DNA of 64,000 nucleotides from Erythrophleum ivorense (GCA_026724425.1 JAIUCV010000005.1:35251784-35315783), one strand, 5' to 3'. Positions 49,195 through 60,525 are shown, counted from the stretch's first letter. Translations and numbers: made by a program. The notes: a model not told the origin generated them from the sequence alone.

Positions 49195-49919
49195 ATCTGT
49201 GGAAAATTGATCACATGCAGCGTTTTATTGTTCAACATAGCATTATGAGTCGCACAGCCCTTGAACGCATAACCCTCATACGAAATATACAATCAGACTG
49301 GACCCAAAAATTATACAGCAACAAGACAACAACCCCCCGTGCAAGGATTCATTTACCGGGGATTCCACAACGGTAACACACAGTAGTAATTCGCATAGAA
49401 CTCTATGTGCCAAAAACGAGGGCCTAATGAACCAAACTGATCCTAACTGATGGAGCCTTCTAATGGCACCACATTCCGAACGATACAAGAATCATGTTGC
49501 TACACTATCCATCGGCCTTTAGTCAAAGAAATCACACTGAAGCTTTTGTAGAAAACAATGACTTGAAACACATGTCCATAACAACAGAAAGAGTGATCAA
49601 AGCTACATTAACATGGTCTTCATGGATTGTACAACTTAGATTATCAACCAGCATCCTTCAACTAACGAAAATATAATGATCAAGTACCTATGGCTATATC
49701 AGACTCCTCTCAGGCATTCTATCAAGCACCTACTGTGCATACTGGAAGTCACGTACAAAGCATACTCTTTCAAACTTTACCCACACCCATTTCATACAAG
49801 GAAATTACTCAATCCTGCCTCCCTATTCTACATCAGCAGCAATCGCAAATAGCTTCATTGACAAAACAGGAAAGCGAGCGAATTTGTATCTTACCTGTAG
49901 GAGTCCTGGAAGAGGAATG

Positions 49920-50350
49920 GCTATCTCCAAGTTTCTTTCTTCTCTCCCGAACACTTCTCCTGCTCCCAGTGTCGATTTTGGGTCCCTCTCGTTCTCTGCC
50001 TTCCTTCCCGAATCTGAAATCTCCCTCCTCCTTTCTCTTCCTCTCTTCTCTTTTTCACTGTCTCGATCCCTCGTCCCTCCGTCTCTCTTCTACGCCTTCG
50101 AGTCCTAGTTCCCCCTCTCTCTCGTGTTCTCTTTTCTGCTCTCAACCCTCCACTCGTTCTCTCCTGTTCCCTTCAGTGACCCGAGTCAACCCCCTTTTTT
50201 GTTTTCCCCTATTCTTTGTCTCTCCCTTCTTCAAAAAAAAAAACATCCCCTTTTTGTTTTCCCCAAAACCCCCTCTCTTATCCCCCGAAATTTCCACCTC
50301 CTTTTTCTTTTTTTTTCTCTCTGCCTCGATTTTTCCTTCTTGATTTTCGC
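49920..50350 (-). repeat. Polypyrimidine tract (GA-rich on element strand)
   Basis: About 430 bp composed mostly of C and T on the plus strand, with TCTCTC and CTTCCTC words. On the transcribed strand it is GA-rich and lies some 550-975 bp inside the LTR start. It could be promoter-proximal in the LTR, but no TATA box was fixed. Confidence 0.5.
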
Positions 50351-50895
50351 CCTCGTCTCCTCCCTCTCGTCCCTGCTCCTCGTTTCTGATGGTGAGAGGG
50401 ACCTGAATGGGGGTCAACTCCTCGAGCCAATCACTGCCCTCTGCCGGCCTACCACTTTCCATTCTGCTGTATCGTCTGTGCCTTCGAGCTACTTCTCATC
50501 GAGGGCAGGTTCCGAATGGGTGATACTTGCGTTTTGCTCCTTGCAGTGACTAAATCAGAGAAGGCTATGGGCTTTTGTTTTTAGGGGAATGGAGCTTACC
50601 GGAGATTGGGCTTTAGTTTGGGCCACTCCCTTTTGCTCTCTTTTTTTGTTTCTTTGCTTCTGCTTCTTTTTTTTTTATAATTTTGAGCTATTTCTTTTTA
50701 ATAATAATAATTTTTTTTGCTAATACTTTTTTGTAATGGCTTTTCTCTATTTATTATTATTTTTTTATTTTCCAAGTTTTCTTTGTTAATTAAATTTTAT
50801 TAGTCTATGCAGGGTTTTTATTTTCCATTTTTGTTTGCTAATTACATTTTATTATTTTTTTTTTTGAGTTGTTTGGACAAAATACGGTGTTCACA

Positions 50896-50912
50896 GTTGC
50901 CCCTCTTTACTT
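50896..50912 (-). promoter_or_regulatory. Polypurine tract of the Ogre-type element
   Basis: The minus strand reads AAGTAAAGAGGGGCAAC directly before the LTR start TGTGAACACC. This purine-rich AGAGGGGCAAC form is what primes plus-strand synthesis in the lineage. Confidence 0.8.
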
Positions 50913-50970
50913 GTTTCTTAGGCTATGAGATTGAAAAATGTAACTTTTAATATCTGTGCATAAGGAACAA

Positions 50971-51110
50971 GTAAAGATAAGAATACGTATTTTGCCTATG
51001 GGGATTTAATTGCCTTTTGATAAACAAAAAATGAGGAAGCGTAAAGATAAGAACACGTATTTTGCCTATGGGGATTTAATTGCCTTTTGATAAACAAAAA
51101 ATGAGGAAGT
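50971..51110. repeat. 70-bp tandem duplication
   Basis: Two adjacent 70-bp units (50971-51040 and 51041-51110) beginning GTAAAGATAAGAA differ at only two positions by eye. They lie inside the first copy of the 242-bp duplication and are therefore a more recent event. Confidence 0.9.
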
Positions 51111-51240
51111 GAACTAAACAAAATATCGTGTTTACAGGTTGCCCCTCTTTACTTATTCCTTAAGCGAGGAGGGCGAAAACATGATGTTTGATATCCTTAG
51201 CTTAAGAATAAATAAAGATGGAAACACGTATTTTGTTTGG

Positions 51241-53271
51241 GGAGCTATTAGATTAAAGTGAACTAACTTATTGGGGGCAGCCAAACTGGATCAAAAATAA
51301 CAGGTTAAGAAATGTTTACTAGAGTGGGGTTGTAGGAAGTGCCTGTCTAGACAAGGTTTCGGGTGCTTGTTCTAGGGTAGGACCTTGGTCCCTTGTGTTA
51401 GACTTAGTGGTGCCTGACTTATGCAAGGCTTTGAGGGTGCCTGGCTTGCAGAGCTTTAAAAAGGTGTCTGGCCTATGCAGGGCTTTAAGGGTGCCTAGCT
51501 TGTAGGGCTTTAGGGCTACCTGGCTTGTAGGGCTTAGAAAGTGCCTGGCTTGCAGGGCTTTAATAGGGTGCCTGGCCTATGCAGGGCTTTGAAAGGGTTC
51601 CTGGCCTATGCAGGGCTTTAAGGGTGCCTGGCTTGCAGGGCTTGAAAAGTGCCTGGCTTGCAGGGCTTTGAGGGTGCCTAGCTCGTAGGGCTTTGGGGGT
51701 GCCTGGCTTGCAGGGCTTTAAAAGGGTGCCTGGCCTATGCAGGGCTTTAAGGGTGCCTGGCTTGCAGGGCTTTAGGGCTGCCTGGCTTACAGGGCTTTGA
51801 GGGTGTATAGCTCGTAGGGCTTTGAAGGTGTGCCTGGCTTCAGGGCTTTGAGGGTGCCTGGCTTGTAGGGCTTTGAAGGTGTGCCTGGCTTGCAGGGCTT
51901 TAGAAGGGTGCCTGGCCTATGCAAGGCTTTAAAGGTGCCTGGCTTGCAGGGCTTTAGAAGAGAATGCTATTCTTTGGTGAGTTTTCCTAATTTTGAAGAT
52001 TTTACTCTATTTAGCTAAATTGTTCTAACGTGAGTTGTGGGTTCACATGGATGTATGTACGAAATACGAAAAGCAAACGTGATGTGAATATCGACTTTTG
52101 CCTTGCCCCAGTGTAACCCAGAGGTTATGTGAAGTGTGCAAGTATGGTGCGCACGGGACATATGATTCCATATTTCCTAAAATGCAACTTGCCCCTATTT
52201 GCCCCAGTATGTACTTGGCAATAGACAGTACATATAGGATACGAGTTTTGTTGCTATTTTTTTTCTATTTTTTTTTTTTTCCTATTATTTTTTTTTAATT
52301 TTCAATTTGGAAGTTTGACTTTTGAGTTTTGACCCCATTTTTCGTTAACAGAGGCATCTCAAACGAAAGAAATGAGCATTGTTTTTGCATTTCTGACTCC
52401 ATTTGGAAAAATGAATTGGTGAGAAAAATATGATTCTCTTTTATTTTATTTTATTATTATTTTTTGAATTGATGAGACTAATTATTACTATTATTATTTT
52501 TTGTTTAACTGATCGACCACCATGGAGATGATATGCTGCCCTTCTGAAATGTAACGCCCATCTAGCCAAACTTGCAGTACGTTGGGCTGCGTGCCATTTG
52601 TAACTCTCAATCTCTTATCATCAAAGAAGCTTGTGCGTGATCCTCGCCACTATAATTGTTTCCTTTTATGAGTTTACTTTTCGAGTAATGATAAGGGTTC
52701 ATATAGGATAAGTGATCTAAGGAAGACGTCGACCATGCCGCGCCAAGTAAAAGCTTTGATGAATGTTATTTTTGGGTTATTATTTATGAAGCATACAGAC
52801 AGAGATCATGATATGAACTAAAAATGAGATGCAACATAGACTTACGGTGAACGATTTTATTAACGCTTGCTAAAGGAAACATCTAGGAGTTCGAATATTA
52901 TGGAATTTGACCAACGAATGAGATTATAATGGTGTAGGAATAGACAACAAAACTGATAGAATTTGCCACGAGTAATTCTCTTAAGGATTGCCCTCTACAA
53001 TTGGTCCCACATGCCTCTGTGAAACAATCTGTCGTGTAACCCGAGATATGCCTCTCATCCGACCTGATCTATGACCTTGGCTTCTTGGGATTTCTGTCCG
53101 GTTTGCTACATGATAGCTTATATCGACCTGGACTTTCCAACTTTGCTCTACTTTTGCCCAGGTACCCTCTTGGATTACCCTATTTTTCTTCTTCTTCCCC
53201 CCCCCCTTTTTTTTTGCTCTAACTTTTGCCTAGGCTGCCCTTGTGGGTTTTCAACCTAGCGAGCTTTCCTA
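51241..53271 (-). other. 3' untranslated region of the Ogre-type element
   Basis: Between the integrase stop at 53272 and the polypurine tract there is no ORF of note. It contains the minisatellite at 51409-51960, T-rich runs near 52258-52300 and 52440-52505, and a C9T9 run near 53199-53216 (A9G9 on the element strand). Long variable 3' UTRs with tandem repeats are usual in this lineage. Confidence 0.8.
51409..51960 (-). repeat. Minisatellite, about 21 units of 24-29 bp
   Basis: Head-to-tail units of the type GGTGCCTGGCTTGCAGGGCT plus TTAA/TTGAG, with a second variant that has GGCCTATGCAGGG. By counting there are 21 units over 552 bp. The CTTGCAGGG and CCTATGCAGGG variants recur in mixed order, showing that higher-order blocks of two or three units have been copied. 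It lies in the 3' UTR of the Ogre-type element. Confidence 0.92.
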
Positions 53272-54759
53272 TTACGCAAAGTACTTTTTAACTGCATCCG
53301 AATTAATAGGCTTTGTTAGCTCCCGACCTTCCATATCCATTAGGACTAATGCTCCTCCTGAAAAAGCATGCTTAACAACATAAGGGCCTTCATAATTGGG
53401 GGCCCATTTGTCCCGAGTGTCATCCTGGTTCGGCAAGATTCTTTTGAGGACTAGGTCCCCAACTTTGAACTCTCGAGGGCGAAGTCTCTTGTTGAAAGCC
53501 CTTGCCATTCTCTTTTGATACAACTGTCTATGAGATATTGCAGTAAGTCTTCGTTCCTCGATCATGTTCAGCTACTCATACCGGGTTCTTATCCAGTCAT
53601 TTTCATCTAAATCGGATTCGATTAACACTCGTAGTGATGGGATTTCAACCTCTCTTTTGATACAACTATCTATGACATATTGCAGTAAGTCTTCGTTCCT
53701 CGATCATGTTCAGCTACTCATACCAGGTTCTTATCCAGTCATTTTCATCTAAATTGGATTCGATTAACACTCGTAGTGATGGGATTTCAACCTCGATGGG
53801 CATGACAGCCTCCATTCTGTAAACCAAAGAGTAAGGAGTTGCCCTAGTCGATGTACGCACAGTGGTACGATACCCATGCAATGCATATGGGAGCATTTCG
53901 TGCCAATCCTTATAGGTGACTGTCATCTTTGCAATGATTTTTTTGATATTCTTATTCGTTGCTTCTACGGCTCCATTCATCTGTGGCCGATAGGGTGCCA
54001 AATTATGATGCTTGATCTTGAACTGCTCACAAAGCTTAGAGATTTCTACCCCATTTAGGTTTAGGGCATTGTCAGTGATGATTTTCTCTGGCAGCCCATA
54101 ACGACAAAGGATATTCACCCTAAGGAATTTGCAAAAAGCCTTCTGAGTGATGCTGGTAAGGGAACTAGCCTCGATCCATTTTTGTGAAATAATCTATGGC
54201 CACCAAGATAAAACGATGTCCGTTCAAAGCTTTAGGGTTGATTGGTTCGATCACATCGATGTCCTACATTGAAAATGGCCATGGCGCTATCAAATTGTGT
54301 AGTGAGACCGGCGGGGCATTGATTTTATCTAAGTAAATTTGACATTGATGACATTTTCGAACATATTCAATACAATCTTTCTCCATGGTCGGCCAAAAAT
54401 ATCCATACCTTTGGATCTGTTTGGTCAAAGTGTGACCATTCGCATGTGTACCGCATATTCCCTCATGAAGCTCTGCTACCACTTTCTGAGCCTCCTTCGC
54501 ATCTACACACCGCAATAGTGTACCATCATGACTTCTTTTATATAAAATGCCATTGCTAATGAAGAAAGTTATGGCCAGACGCCGAATAGTCTTCTTATCA
54601 TTCCTAGTGGCCTCAGCGGGGTATTCCCTACTTGTCATATAAACCTTGATGTCATGATACCAAGGTTGCCCATCACATCCCTCTTCTATGTTTAGACAAT
54701 AGGCTGGCAAATCCCTGGATTCCACTCGGAGTGGTTGGACCTGGACTCCATAGTCGAGT
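53272..54759 (-). pseudogene. Integrase of the Ogre-type element
   Basis: HHCC finger: HEGICGTHANGHTL and CIEYVRKCHQCQ (about 54470-54345). The core has DIDVIEP after a stop at 54264, VAIDYFTK, IITDNALNLNG (about 54075-54045) and NGAVEATN (about 53985-53965), so the catalytic Asp, Asp and Glu are all present. The C-terminal part (53565-53272) carries FKVGDLVLKR and NYEGPYVVK, ending at a stop at 53272. Breaks: a stop at 54264, an apparent one-base expansion of an A run (T run at 54179-54183 on the plus strand), and the 142-bp duplication at 53510-53793 that shifts the frame between core and C-terminus. Confidence 0.92.
53510..53793 (-). repeat. 142-bp tandem duplication in integrase
   Basis: Units 53510-53651 and 53652-53793 begin CTCTTTTGATACAACT and are nearly identical (about four differences by eye). 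As 142 is not a multiple of three it disrupts the integrase frame. The high similarity indicates a recent event. Confidence 0.93.
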
Positions 54760-55289
54760 TGAATCATCACCGCTAAAGTGGCCAATGCATCAGCAAATTG
54801 ATTTTTATCTCGGGTCACATGATGGAAATTGATTTCTTCAAATTGGCTTATTAACCGAACCAAAAATTTTTGATACGGAATCAGTTTCGGATCCTTAGTT
54901 TGCCATTCTCCAGTCACTTAATATATTATAAGGGCAGAGTCCCCAAAAACTTCCAGACTTCTTATGCCAAGGGTTATGGAGGCATTCAACCCACTGATGC
55001 AAGCTTCATATTCTGCCACGTTATTGGTACATTCAAATTCTAACTTAACAGCAACGGGGTATTGCTTCCCTTCTGGTGATACAACCACGGCCCCAATGCC
55101 ATAACCATGCACATTTGCAGCCCCATCGAAATACATTTCCCATCCTCCATTACCATCATCCTTATCATCTTCATTGTCCTCTATAGTGAGTATGTCTTCA
55201 TCAGGGAAATGGAAATCCAACAGTTGGCATTCATCCAAAGGATTCTCGGCCAGATGATCAGCTATGACACTTCCTTTTATAGACTTTCG
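54760..55289 (-). pseudogene. Archaeal-type RNase H domain of the Ogre-type element
   Basis: A second RNase H domain follows RT-RNase H: WEMYFDGAANVHGYGIGAVV (about 55145-55085), NNVAEYEACISGL (about 55025-54985), EVFGDSALIIY (54950-54918), a stop, then VTGEWQ and DKNQFADALATLAV (about 54813-54770). The Asp, Glu and Asp active-site positions are kept. This extra domain is characteristic of the Tat/Ogre lineage, where it is thought to supplement or replace the first RNase H. One in-frame stop at 54918 splits it. Confidence 0.9.
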
Positions 55290-56865
55290 AGTCACATACT
55301 TGACATCGTACTCAGATAGAATCACTTGCCATTTAGAGACTCTTCCTGAGACGTGTGGACTTTCAAAGATATACTTGATGGGATCCATTCTGGAAATTAG
55401 CCATGTGGTGTAATAGAGCATATACTGTTATAACCATTTAGTGGTCCATACCAATCAGCAACAGGTCTTTTCAATTAATGGGTAACGTGCTTCACATTCA
55501 TTGAACCTTTTGCTCAAGTAATAAACTGCCTGCTCTTTCTTCCCCAAGGCATCATGTTGCCCTAATACAGCCCCCATTGACCTTGGCAAGATTGTCAGGT
55601 AGAGAATTAAAGGTCGTCCTGGTGCTGGCGGAACCAGGATTGGGGGATTCGACAGATACTCTTTAATCTTATCAAACGCTTTTTGACAGTTATCATCCCA
55701 CTTTTCAATGTGGTTCTTCCTTAATAATCTGAAGATTGGCTCGCATGTAGCAGTTAGATTGGCAATGAATCTTGCTATATAATTGAGCCAACCCAAAAAG
55801 CTTCGTACTTCTTTTGTCGTTTGAGGGGATGGCATTTCTTGAATGGCTTGTATCTTATCAGGATCTACCTCTATTCCCTTTTGACTCACCATAAAACTTA
55901 ATAATTTTCCAGTTAAGGCCCCAAAGATGCATTTGTTAGGGTTTAACCGTAGTTTGTATTCGTACAATCTTTTAAACAGTTTCCTTAGTACCGCCACATG
56001 ACTTTCTCCTTTTGCGGATTTGGCCACCAAATCATCAACGTATACCTCGATCTCCTTGTGCATCATATCATGAAAAAGCGCCATCATGGCTCGTTGGTAA
56101 GTCGCCCCAACATTCTTTAACCCAAATGGCATTACTCTATAACAGTACGTTCCCCATGGCGTGATAAAGGTAGTTTTTTCCTTATGATCTTCATCCATAG
56201 GGATTTGGTTATACCCCGAATAACCGTCCATGAAGGAATACCGATAGGCTCGCGCTGTATTGTCGACTAAAAAGTCTATGTGAGGCAAAGGAAAATCATC
56301 TTTTGGGCTTGCCTTGTTCAGGTCCCTGTAATTAATACACATGCGGACTCTCCCATCCTTTTTAGGGACAGGTACGATGTTGGCCACCCACTGTGGATAT
56401 GTGGACACCTGAAGGAAACCCGCTTCTAGCTGCTTCATAATCTCCTCTTTTATTTTTAAAGACATGTCAGGGTGCATTCGCCTTAATTTTTGCTTCTTAG
56501 GTTCAATGTTTGGGAGTAAGGGAATCTTGTGAGAAGCAATCACCGGGTCAAGTCCAGGCATGTCCTGATAAGACCATGCGAAGACATCTATATACTCTTT
56601 GAAGAGTTGAATCATTTCTGCCTTTTCTGGATTCTCCACTATTTTGACCTCCTTTTTATGTTCTTCTATCCCCAAATTAATGCTTTCAATTGTTTCCTCA
56701 TGAGGGAGAATGCCTTTATCTACAAACTCGAGTAACTTTTCGAAAGTCTGGATCAACTCTTCATTGTCAGGTTCGGAATCGGGCATATCTAAGGTAGAGT
56801 GCAAATCATCCCAGGAGGGCTCGGGAACCTTTGCGTTGGGCAAGAGTTTCGAGGAAAATAATTTC
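55290..56865 (-). pseudogene. Reverse transcriptase and first RNase H of the Ogre-type element
   Basis: A long open frame reaches 55455. From the 5' side: VPKKDGRVRMCINYRDLNKA (about 56370-56312), YSFMDGYSGYNQI (56245-56205), FITPWGTYCYRVMPFGLKN, and the catalytic YVDD at 56031-56042. The thumb and connection (FLGWLNYIARF) follow, then the first RNase H, in which DGS-type positions are weak, ending in a stop at 55455 and continuing in frame to 55290. The start at 56865 is set by the proposed intron acceptor; an ORF-internal Met at 56939 lies in intron sequence. RT appears catalytically intact. Confidence 0.93.
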
Positions 56866-57088
56866 CTGGAGGAAGGAACGAAGTAGAATGACCCAAAGGA
56901 GAGAAACGGAAGCAAACAGAGAGTAAAATATCCAAGCAATTCTCATTTCATTTGCAAAATACCATTGTCATTCATAAATGATCGTTTGGAGTTAAGACAC
57001 AATAAGAGAAAGGATGAAACATAAGAAAAGAAAAGAAAAAAGAAAAAAAAAAGAAAGGGAAAAAAAAGAACATGATCAAAACAATTAC
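56866..57088 (-). other. Putative 223-bp intron between protease and RT
   Basis: Minus-strand donor GTAATTGT begins at 57088-57087 and acceptor TTCCTTCCTCCAG ends at 56866, preceded by a pyrimidine-rich stretch. Removing it joins the protease frame (…VVALE) to the RT frame (KLFSSKLL…) in the same phase and removes the TAA at 57087-57085. An intron near this point is a known feature of Ogre elements. No transcript evidence is available here. Confidence 0.75.
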
Positions 57089-58399
57089 TCTAATGCGACA
57101 ACATCGAGAACATCTTCCACTTCCCAATTACCTAATCTTTCCCCCGAACCGTCAATCGAAATCCAAGTCTTGAGTCCTTGCACAACTTCTTCATCAATTG
57201 TGGAAATACCAGATTGGTTCATAATCTCTGAGAGAGCTGGGAAAGTTTCTCTGATGTGGGGGATTTGCAGTCTCTCCGGCTTCCTACTTCCTTTTGCTTT
57301 TGGCCGCTCCTCTTCTGGGTTTGATAATAAGGATCCGTATCCTAATCCCTGATGATTAGGGTTCTCTGGGAGCACGATAGGTCGTTCAATTCCCTGTAGC
57401 TGTATCCCCAATCCTTTTCCAGCTTCGAATCCATTCCTTTCTAGTATTTTCATCATAACCTGATCGACACTTCCAACAGCAGGCTTGGGTCCATCCATTT
57501 CCAGACTTTGAAATAGCATTTCCTTGTCTCGTTCTGCAGCTTCAATGTATGGTAAGGAGCTAGGTTTACTTAACATTATCTCCTCTTCTCCCTTGACAGT
57601 GATGATTCTCCCATTATCAATGAATTTGACCCTTTGGTGCAATGTGGAGGGGACAGCGCCAGCAGAGTGGATCCATGGCCTTCCTAACAACATTGTATAA
57701 GAGGGATCGATGTCCATTACCTGAAAGTCTACTGCAAACAATTTTGGCCCAATCTCTAAGGATGGACATATAGTACCGACCACGGCCTTTAGAACCATCG
57801 AATGCTTTAACCACCATATCACTTTTCCCGATATGTGATTTTTCCACTGCCAACTGCTCAAGTGTTGTTAACGGTAGCACATTTAGTGCTGAGCCCCCGT
57901 CAATTAAAAATTTCGCGATTATAAACCAGTTGCATTTTAGCGTAATATGTAAGGCTTTAGGCTAATTAGTCGATGTCCCTATGATTTCCTCTTTAGAAAA
58001 TGAGATGGCAGAAGTCAATTTGATGATGTTCATCACATTAGATACCTTTTCTAGGGTGACATCAGGTCGCACGTATGCCTCCTCTAAGACCCTTTGCAAA
58101 GCCCGACTATGTACTTCAGAGCTCATGACCAAGAACCACATGGAAATCCGGGCCGGAGTCTTCTTTGATTGCTCTACCACATCGTATTCGCTTTGTTTCA
58201 TGATTCGTAGGAACTCCTCCTCCGTGTCATTTTCCTTCCCTTTTTTCTCATCCTTTCGATCATTGCCATCAATTATTTTCCCCTTTCCTCGCTTGTCAAC
58301 ATTTGCTGGGAGGTAAGTCCTGCCGCTTCGAGTCATTCCTCCTGCTTTAGCCATATTTGCAATAGGTTTCCCTATTGATTCGATAACCGCCATATGATC
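57089..58399 (-). pseudogene. Protease and G-patch region of the Ogre-type element
   Basis: The frame from 58393 carries a linker (IESIGKPIANMAKAGG), then after a stop at 57962 the aspartic-protease active-site region LIDGGSALNVLPL (near 57905-57870), where the lineage usually has DNGS. A frame shift near 57790 separates VKAFDGSKGR from the second half, FQVMDIDPSYTMLLGRPWIH (57730-57670). Next comes a G-patch-like segment, ERNGFEAGKGLGIQLQGI (about 57445-57392), an RNA-binding-associated motif known in Ogre polyproteins. It ends at the intron donor. It would release the mature polyprotein products. Confidence 0.85.
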
Positions 58400-60525
58400 G
58401 AAGGGGTAATCTCAGGTCTCCTCATACCTCCACGGTACGGCATGATTGCTTTGATATGGGAACGGAGCTGGCATATTGATAACCACTGATGGTTGTCTCG
58501 GGGAGAGAGAACAAGATGAACCCAACGTCGAAAGAGGATTTCCCACAGTTAAGGTAACTGCCTCTAGCCGTTTAGTTGGAATAATGATGTCGACATACTT
58601 CTCCTCTATTGTTCCAACTTCTTTTTCTGACTTCTTCATGACCACAACCCCCAATGCCATTAGCTTTTTCAAAGTTTCCTGAAATTGTAAGCAACTTTCG
58701 ATGCCATGGTCCGTATTTTGCTGGTAAAAGTCACAAAATTGTACTGATAGCTCGCCGGTAGCCCCACTGACCCTTTCTTTTGGTAATTCTAATACGTACC
58801 CCGGCCGATTGCAGATTAACTAATAGAGTTTCATTGACAACTTAAGAACATTAGGGTTCTTGGAGAAACCCGGTTCTTCTTCAACAGCGTTCACTAGTCC
58901 CCCATGACTGGGTAATGGGTTGGTAGTAATCGTTGAATCTTCTCTCAGTTTAAGTTGGATGTGGTTGAATTCAATCAGATCCAGCACATTTCTCTTAAAG
59001 CCAACACAATTTTCAATCGAGTGCCCTAAAACACCCATATGGTATTCACAAGAGGCATTGGGATCATACCATGCTGGATATGGTGGCTGCATTGGGTTTG
59101 CATGTCGAGGCCCCAAAAGCTTCGCATCCACTAGCTTCTTATACAATTCAGCATTTGTAGAATTAAAGTTGGGCCAAGGGCGATTATCTTTTGGCCACCC
59201 ATAAGTCATTCTCTCATGTTGCCCTTGTCTGCTCATAATTGGTATGAATGGGGTTTGACCTTGATTTCCTCTGTTTACTTGATAAGGAATAGGTTGTTGT
59301 GGATACTGTCTCGCAGGCTAGACGTAATTTATATCTCCTTCTTTCTTCTTCAACCCTTGATTCCTTTTGAAGCTGTTTTCCACCTGAGGAAGTGAAAGTT
59401 TCCCATCTCTGATATCTGCATCTATCATTTCCCCAATTTCAATGAGGTCAGCAAAGTCTGTGACATAGGTTCCCAACATGATTTTATAGAATGGGTCTGA
59501 GAGGATTCGAATAAAATATGAGCAAAATTCTGATGTAATCATTGGAGGTTGGACTTGGGAAGCCATCAGTCTCCATCTTTGGGCATATTCCTTAAACGAT
59601 TCTATCGATTTCTTGCTCATCCTTTTCAGTTGCTCCCTAGTCGGAGCGGTATCAAGATTGAATTTATATTGCTTCATGAAAATTTTTGTGAGATCTCTCC
59701 ACCTCCTGATTTTTGAGTGGTCTAACTGCATGTACCATAGCAAGGCAGACCCCATCAGACTCTCTGGAAAGAAGTTTATCAGAAACTTCTCGTCCCTTGA
59801 CCAAACGGTCATTTTTGTGCAGTATGACCTCAGATGATATATCGGATTGCCAGTGCCATCATACTTGTCAAACTCGGGAACTTTGAATTTCTTCGGAATG
59901 GAAACTTCAGGGATCATACATAATTCCTCCACGTCCAGTGAACCCCAAGTGTTGGGTCCTTACAAGTTTCGCAGTTGATCTTTGACCTCCCCTAACTCTT
60001 TCTCCCAATCTTCCTTGTCATAGCTAGTTTTCCCTTTTGTCTCCGTAGTTGGGATCTGAAATGTATAGGTGGGGTCATCGCAGGGAAATTCTTGCGTATC
60101 CCTATCATGGGGGCCATGTTTGTCAGACATTTTTGCTATGGGATTTTGGACATTCTTCTGCCTCTGTGTAGCCTCTGCCATTTGGTCGTAATGTGTCTCT
60201 GGTATGACCACTCCTGGTAAGCTTGTCCTTACCTCTGGGATATTTGCGGTGGCATGTGGATGACTGGATACCCTAGGCGAGGAATCAACAGTCTTCCCTC
60301 TTAGTGTCTCGATGAGGATTTTCATTGTTTCACTCATCTAAGCTAGCTGATTCTCCATATTCGTCATTCGACTGTTCATTGTGGTTGCGTCTTCCTCAAC
60401 TCTTTGGCTCTCCTCCGCCTGATGTTCTTCCATGAGCCTGGCTCTTGAACGCATGCTGTATACCTTAGTAGGCGAGTCTGGCTAGATGGAATGCGTTTCG
60501 GGAGTGCAATATTGTCTCCTTTTTA
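58400..60525 (-). pseudogene. gag: Gag of the Ogre-type element
   Basis: One frame, apart from stops at 60338, 59958, 59316, 58818 and 58412. Order: an N-terminal charged region (SMRSRARLMEEHQAEE), IPKKFKVPEFDKYDGTGNP (59900-59845), the capsid block MGSALLWYMQL and ESFKEYAQRWRLMASQV (59630-59560), then a zinc-knuckle-like CEYHMGVLGHSIENCVGF (59060-59005). KYDGTGNP and the CxxH…GHSIENC knuckle are typical of Ogre/Tat Gag. Gag forms the particle holding the RNA. The start at about 60525 (MKRRQYC) follows an acceptor-like CCTTGCAG near 60550. Confidence 0.9.

Larger units (their letters stand above)
47221..50895 (-). repeat. 3' LTR of the Ogre-type element
   Basis: Minus-strand start TGTGAACACCGTATTTTGTC at 50895, directly after a polypurine tract, and end …GGGTGTGACA at 47221. 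The 3675-bp LTR is low in complexity: poly-T runs at 47755-48560 and a C/T-rich tract at 49920-50350. Plus-strand frames here, including a 217-codon one at 49690-50343, are Ser/Leu/Pro-rich by composition and are not genes. An alternative start at 51136 is possible because the junction is duplicated. Confidence 0.85.
50876..51240 (-). repeat. Duplicated LTR-start/polypurine junction
   Basis: The sequence around 50876-50920 (AAAATACGGTGTTCACA then GTTGCCCCTCTTTACTT) recurs at 51118-51155 as AAAATATCGTGTTTACA then GGTTGCCCCTCTTTACTT. The flanking sequence is also similar (ACACGTATTTTG near 51049 and 51220). The offset is 242 bp. Either copy could be the true polypurine/LTR boundary; the left one is preferred because its terminus pairs better with the other LTR end. 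Confidence 0.75.

Noticed and set aside
49690..50343. 217-codon plus-strand ORF rich in Ser, Leu, Pro and Phe
   Set aside because: It lies in a C/T-rich tract inside the Ogre-type LTR, and the overlapping frames are equally open. The composition explains the lack of stops, and no domain is seen.
51409..51960. CRISPR-like repeat array
   Set aside because: Units adjoin with no unique spacers, and the setting is a plant retrotransposon UTR.
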